Origin: Basidiobolus meristosporus CBS 931.73
Taxonomy: Eukaryota; Basidiobolomycota; Basidiobolomycetes; Basidiobolales; Basidiobolaceae
Length of the DNA: 64,000 nt
Assembly: GCA_002104905.1 (NCBI GenBank)
Contig: MCFE01000219.1
Span: 60,252 to 124,251, forward strand
Direction: 5' to 3'
A program made the position numbers and the translations under genes. Each line of letters starts with the position of its first letter. The stretch's first letter is position 1. The notes under the pieces are model-generated. The model was not told the origin of the DNA, did no database searches, and saw only the letters and a program-made list of their open reading frames with translations. Below, one piece after another: positions 59,288 through 64,000 of the stretch.

Positions 59288-60973
59288 ATGAGCGAGTTCA
59301 TAGAGAGGTTCAAAAGATTTCGTGAATCTAAAACTGCAGTCTTAATTGTTGTAACAATGGCTATTTTCACGTATGTTTCGCGTTTGTAATTTGGTTAGTA
59401 GGCCGAACTTCTCTAACCTACAATTTATTTCCAGTGATATGCTCATTTACGGGATTGTGGTAAGAAATTGTACGGTATAGGTCATTTTTCCGGAATTTAT
59501 TAAAAGGGTTCTCTCTGGTAACCTTGTAGATTCCGATCCTTCCCACTATTGTAGAGGAAAAAATACAAGGTGATTCTACCACAATTGGTCTGCTAATGGG
59601 ATTTTTCGGTATGTACTCATTTATTGTATTCACAGTATTTCATTCATACCAACGATATTATAGCTGCCGGTTTGCTAGTGGCTACTCCATTCTTTGCGCT
59701 TTTAAGTGATCGCTATCGCAAGCGCAAAATCCCTATGCTTCTCAGTTTACTAAGCCTCTGTGTTGCATGTGCACTCTTCCCACTAGCTAATAAATTCTGG
59801 GAATTCTTGCTGATACGTATCATTCAAGGAGTTTCTGGAGCAGCTTCATGGGTAATTGGCATCGCAATGCTTGCTGATACCTTTCCCCCTCATCAGTTTG
59901 GAATTGCCGTAGGAACTGCAATGAGTGGTCATGGTGTCGGGTTCGCAATTGGCCCTACAATCGGCGGTCTGCTTTTTGAGCATTCCAGCTACGCCTCTCC
60001 ATTCATTCTTTGTGCTGCTATCGCCTTTCTCGATTTCCTAATACGGCTCATCCTTGCACCTAGCGATGCTCGAATGAAGGAGATGTCAGATGCCATCGAA
60101 GAGGAGACCAGGAATATGCAGGAAAATGCAAAGAAAACCAAAGTAGATACCGAAGCCGGAAACGAAATTGAACTTGAAAAAGAAGTGGGAATCGAGAAGA
60201 AGCCACTGAACATGATTACTATGTTAAAGCATTGGTCAATTGTCAAGTGTTGCTTGATAACGTTAATATCAACTGCTGCGTATGCCTGTAAGAGTTTTGT
60301 TGATTCTCTCATTTTGTTACTCTACATTTTCTAATCTAGGTTTCTCATAATTTCACTCAGGCGTAGAACCAACTCTGACAATATACCTCGGAACGGAGTT
60401 TAAATATAGTACTGGTGCAATTGGGTTAATATATATTGCACTTGTGGTTCCAAATGTCTTCATTGCCCCTGTTTCCGGCTGGCTGAGTGACCGTTACGGG
60501 CGTATGTTTGTATGTGGTATAGGCGTGACAATATTTGCTCTAGTCATCACATTCTTGGCGGTACCCAAGGACATATGGGGTGTTATACTTGTGATGATTT
60601 TTTGTGGTGGTGCCCAGTCAATGGTAAGTGAAAAATCTTATTCAATTTTAGGGCTTGTGGCTTACACTAATATTCGGCAGGCATTGACACCTGTACAGCC
60701 AGAACTTGGTGACTGTATTCGAAGCCTCGGAGGAGGTGCGTACGCGCAAGCTTTTGGACTATTCAACATGGCTTTTAGTGGAGGTACGGTTGTTCTCTCT
60801 CTATGGTTGAGCAGTAATAGTAATACTTGAATATTGCAGGGATGTTTATTGGACCCATTGTTGGGGGTGTTGCTTATGACAAAATCGGATTCATGTACAC
60901 GCTTCTCATTTTTGCCTTGGCAAACGCGGCTTTGATACCATTCGTTGTGGCCAAGCCACAAAGACAGTTCTAA
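59288..60973 (+). CDS. MFS transporter, seven exons, 436 residues
   Basis: Exons 59288-59370, 59435-59459, 59530-59608, 59664-60287, 60361-60623, 60681-60783 and 60840-60973 join in frame (1311 nt) with GT-AG introns of 55-73 nt. The product has about twelve membrane spans. Landmarks are TDMLIYGIV.PILP in span 1, motif A as LLSDRYRKRK after span 2, a second copy GWLSDRYGRMF after span 8, a charged central loop with many Glu/Lys (residues ~200-245), and GMFIGPIVGG near the end. The pattern resembles vesicular-amine/drug-H+ antiporter types of the major facilitator superfamily. Substrate cannot be told. No part is missing and the spliced frame has no stop, so it appears intact. It is the last host gene before the chromosome end, about 2.8 kb from the telomere repeats. 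Confidence 0.85.
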
Positions 60974-61275
60974 AATTTCAAGTCTATTGATACTACGATT
61001 CTAATACGCTCTGTTCAACCCACTCTTCAATGATTCATTATAGCAGCTTTTATTTCCAACATCCATCCAAACTCAACAGTTGATTCATTAGAAATATCAA
61101 ATAGACTCTGAGTAATACTCGAAATGTTATATTGTATAATATTTATAACTATCAGTGATAAATAATTATTTTCCACAAACATATATAAATATAAAGCAGT
61201 ATACTATGCTAGATAAGCATGTTACCTCTAATGCAAGAGAAAGCATATTTGTTCAGCCTATTTACACTACATTTT
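60974..61275. other. 3' flank of the MFS gene
   Basis: AT-rich, no gene. The copia debris begins at about 61276. Confidence 0.4.
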
Positions 61276-61510
61276 TGTTGTGAGAGTCTTGGAGATATTG
61301 GATACAATAAGTAGAACATGTAGGTTATGTGGTTTTTGTTAGAAGAGTTTTGGAGATTTTGTATGGAATTGGTAAAACAAGTACAATATGTGGCATTTGT
61401 TGCATATTCTGTAATTAAACCAAAATATCCACATAGCTTTGCCACATAGATCATAGTCTACAAATCTTAGAAAATTCTACCCAAGTTCCTTGATGATATT
61501 AACTTAGGGT
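61276..61510. repeat. Scrambled copia LTR pieces
   Basis: Two short reverse LTR starts (TGTTGTGAGAGTCTTGGAG at 61276 and TGTTAGAAGAGTTTTGGAG at about 61336) are followed by a forward piece at about 61410-61510 (ACATAGCTTTGCCACATAGATC... AAGTTCCTTGATG). The change of orientation shows rearrangement. Confidence 0.6.
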
Positions 61511-61524
61511 GTAGGCATTGTAGC

Positions 61525-62090
61525 TGTGGTGAGAGTTTTGGAGATATTGGAAATGATTGAGTGAACAAGTAGACTTTGTGATTATCACTTAGTGATTTCT
61601 TGAATGCAAAGGTAGTTTTCATACTTCTACATGGTATTGGTAAACTAAGTATTTTGAATACACCAAGGAAGGTTTCAGCCACAAATGTGCAAAGTCAGGG
61701 GCTGTTTGGACAACTTGGAGATGTTTCCTGTTTTGGGTACCTGAAATATTTGGTGAAAACATTCTGAATATATCCTGATAAGATAGTTGTTCAGAACTCT
61801 GTAAGATCTATAGGTAATAATCCAAGTGACTAAGCTAGGGAAATATATAAATGTAAATACAAAATTTACAACACTCCCACTCTACTAAATAATCATATCA
61901 GCCAATGCCAATTGTGGTCTAGGATATTCAGTTTTGTATCCAGCAAATGGTTTGGTAAATATGTCTGCATTCATTTCTCCAGGGAGGCATGAACATTGTT
62001 TAGAGGTGAAATCTTTATCTAGTTATGAGAAATATCTGGAGAAGCCAAGTTAATCCATATAATTCCTAGAAAGCTAGGTCTGAGAGAAAT
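61525..62090 (-). pseudogene. Copia relic: 3' LTR plus end of RNase H
   Basis: A reverse LTR (61525-61873, TGTGGTGAGAG to TTTACAACA) is followed by CTCCCACTCT, the complement of the purine primer tract, then the end of a minus-strand pol frame. Near 61.95 kb it reads NADIFTKPFA, keeping the Lys codon that is a stop in copies 1 and 2. The rest of the element is lost at about 62.09 kb. Confidence 0.75.
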
Positions 62091-62095
62091 TTTTG

Positions 62096-62442
62096 TTATA
62101 AGAGTCTTGAAAATATTGGAAGTGACTTGGAGAGCAAGTAGATTATGTGGTTTTCACTTAATGATTAATTGAATGTAAAAGTAGTGTTTATACTTTTACA
62201 TGGTCTTGGCATTACAAACATGTAGAATAGGTTAAGGAAGGTCCCAAAAGCATGTGTGCAAAGTTTGGGGCTGCTTGTACAACTTATCATACTTTCATCT
62301 TCTGGGTACCTGGTACTTTGGTGAAAATATTCCAAGTAAATTCCAACAAGGAATTTGGTCAGTATTCCCTAGGATTGGAAGGTAATGATCTAAGTGACTA
62401 AGATAGGTGAATATTTAGGTGGAATTACAAATATTTACAACA
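62096..62442 (-). mobile_element. Solo copia LTR
   Basis: A 347-bp reverse LTR (TGTTATAAGAG to TTACAACA) with flanks ATTTT and ATTTC as a probable 5-bp target duplication with one change. It lies within 1.4 kb of the telomere repeats. Confidence 0.85.
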
Positions 62443-62539
62443 ATTTCCAGGTATGCTATGCTTGAGAGTTAAGAAGCTCAGTTAGGGGAGGGGGAACCAC
62501 CATTATATGTGATCTTTGTTGTCAATCATTTAGGGGGGG

Positions 62540-63772
62540 GGGAGACAGTCATCAACAGGTGAAATCTTTATTTCAGTTGAAACAAAGAAGCCAGTGCTAC
62601 TGATGTAGCTTTGATACAAGAGTGTGTAGCTGAGGGGAGTTTGTAGGTAAGTTTACCAGATGTGATGATAGTTCTTCAGTGCTCAACACACTGTTCAGTG
62701 GGAAGGAGGGTAGCAAGAGGGGTAAGAATGACTTGTGAACAACATTAATGAGGGGAATATGATATGGATTGATATTCATCATGAAGGGAGTATGCTGCTT
62801 CAGATATTGCTGCCAAAGGTCTGTCAAGTACTTCAGGTAGGCCAGCTTGGGTTTTTCTGACTGCAGAATATGGTAAGCAAACTTCTTGACTTCAGGATCT
62901 CCAAGTATAGTTCTCCAGCAGGAGTCAGGTGTAGTGTGGTGTGTTCTCTTCCAGGCCTTAATCAATGGGTTGTTGCAGTGGTGAAGTCTGAGATATAATC
63001 TGGTTCAAAGGTAGAGAAGTCTGATCTTATAGGGCATAAGCCCAAAAACACCAAGAATAGCATGTCTGTAGGGGCATTCAGGCAGATCAGGCACCAGGGA
63101 TGTAATGCACCATACTGCAAACCTGTCAGGCTTAGTGCAGTCTCTAGAAGTAAGAGAAAGAAGTGGTAAGCCAAATTCCAGGACAGGGAAGACAAACTGC
63201 CTGAGTAGAAGGAGGCAGCTGGGAGCTGAAGTTGTAGGAGAAGTTACAGCCAGTAGCTTGTGGAGTGCTTGTCTTGCCAGGATAATTCTCTTCTTAAGGT
63301 GTGCTCTAAAGTCTAGTCCAGTAGGAAGCAAAGGAAAGCCAAGATATGAAGCAGAAACTTGAGCAGTTAGAGTGCAGCTTTCTAAGTTGATAGGACAACC
63401 CAAAGGTACTGTCTTTGCAATGGAAAGCTGGAGATTATTCTTCTGCAGATACTAGTGGATGGTCTGGGAGTCTTGTTGCACATTGGAGGAGGATATTCTG
63501 ATGTCATCAGCAAAGAGAGTAACCAGGCAGTCAGCTGAGAGTCTTGGGAAATCATTCAGGAAGATGGCAAACAGGATAGGACCAAGCACAGAGCCTTGAA
63601 CCACTCCATTAGGAACTGAGAACACAGCTGATTGCTCACTTGGGTGCAGAATTCTTGCTTGTGGATCCAGAAACAGAGACCTGACAAGGAGGGTGAGAGA
63701 GGTACTGGAGGAGCATTGCAACTTGGACCAAAGCAGATTTCTGTCAATTGAATCAAAGGCCTTAGTAATATC
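62540..63772 (-). pseudogene. LINE reverse transcriptase, cut off by the telomere
   Basis: Minus-strand frame entering from the telomere side inside RT motif A (DITKAFDSIDRNLLWSKLQ). It continues through GVVQGSVLGPILFAIFLND, the catalytic LFADD, the thumb region (LGFPLLPTGLDFRAHLKKRI) and a C-terminal extension ending at 62597. Two in-frame stops interrupt it (TAG near 63452-63454 and TGA near 63005-63007); otherwise the frame is continuous. An AATAAAG signal and a run of ten or more G (plus strand, about 62531) follow at the 3' side. The ORF1, endonuclease and first half of RT are absent because TTAGGG repeats begin at 63773. The clade is not determined. Confidence 0.85.
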
Positions 63773-64000
63773 TTAGGGTTAGGGTTAGGGTTAGGGTTAG
63801 GGTTAGGGTTAGGGTTAGGGTTAGGGTTAGGGTTAGGGTTAGGGTTAGGGTTAGGGTTAGGGTTAGGGTTAGGGTTAGGGTTAGGGTTAGGGTTAGGGTT
63901 AGGGTTAGGGTTAGGGTTAGGGTTAGGGTTAGGGTTAGGGTTAGGGTTAGGGTTAGGGTTAGGGTTAGGGTTAGGGTTAGGGTTAGGGTTAGGGTTAGGG
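63773..64000 (+). repeat. Telomere, (TTAGGG)38
   Basis: 228 bases of perfect TTAGGG units running to the end of the window, G-rich strand 5'->3' toward the end, as expected for the right end of a chromosome. No variant units and no subtelomeric satellite separate them from the LINE. Confidence 0.98.

Noticed and set aside
1-64000. tRNA, rRNA, CRISPR or bacterial operon structures
   Set aside because: No convincing tRNA box A/box B pair with a cloverleaf, no rRNA sequence and no spaced direct-repeat array were seen; the window is eukaryotic throughout.

Overview
The window is the right-hand end of a eukaryotic chromosome, almost certainly fungal. It ends in 38 uninterrupted TTAGGG repeats (63773-64000). 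Genes have short GT-AG introns (about 50-120 nt). The gene set fits a fungus: Crz1-like C2H2 factors, an H2A ending in SQEL, a tropomyosin, a P5-type ATPase and an MFS transporter. The very high load of decayed transposons would suit an early-diverging, repeat-rich fungal lineage, but the sequence alone does not fix the species.

Left part (1-24.2 kb) is gene-sparse. Two paralogous Crz1-like zinc-finger factors converge (2664-4046 + and 5924-7012 -), and a broken scrap of the second lies at about 10.8 kb. A piggyBac-like transposase relic lies at about 12.1-12.6 kb. Then come an intronless AAAP amino-acid transporter (14580-15881), an unidentified spliced gene (17.85-18.75 kb) that stops 21 nt before the ATG of a five-exon, 272-residue tropomyosin (18770-19887), histone H2A (21732-22130) and an unidentified 199-aa protein (23595-24194).

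The middle (25.7-46.1 kb) is a nested transposon island. One Ty1/copia family with 347-349 bp LTRs (TGTTGTAA...TTACAACA) is present as three large gag-pol copies and many solo or broken LTRs. Copy 3 (-) and copy 1 (+) stand head to head over a collapsed LTR. Copy 1 and copy 2 (-) stand tail to tail over a shared LTR. Copy 2 is split by a 6.1 kb DNA transposon with terminal inverted repeats and a Tnp2-type (CACTA/Plavaka-like) transposase relic, and that transposon carries a solo LTR with a perfect target duplication. A 732-bp foldback element with two 345-bp arms closes the island.

Right part (46.1-64 kb) holds an unusual P5B-like ATPase whose first exon encodes a signal peptide followed by a Cys-rich domain (48514-52756), and a seven-exon MFS transporter (59288-60973). 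The last 2.8 kb are copia relics and a LINE whose reverse-transcriptase frame is cut off directly by the telomere repeats. The host genes share no obvious pathway. The clearest biology is the layered transposon history and the way this chromosome end was capped.
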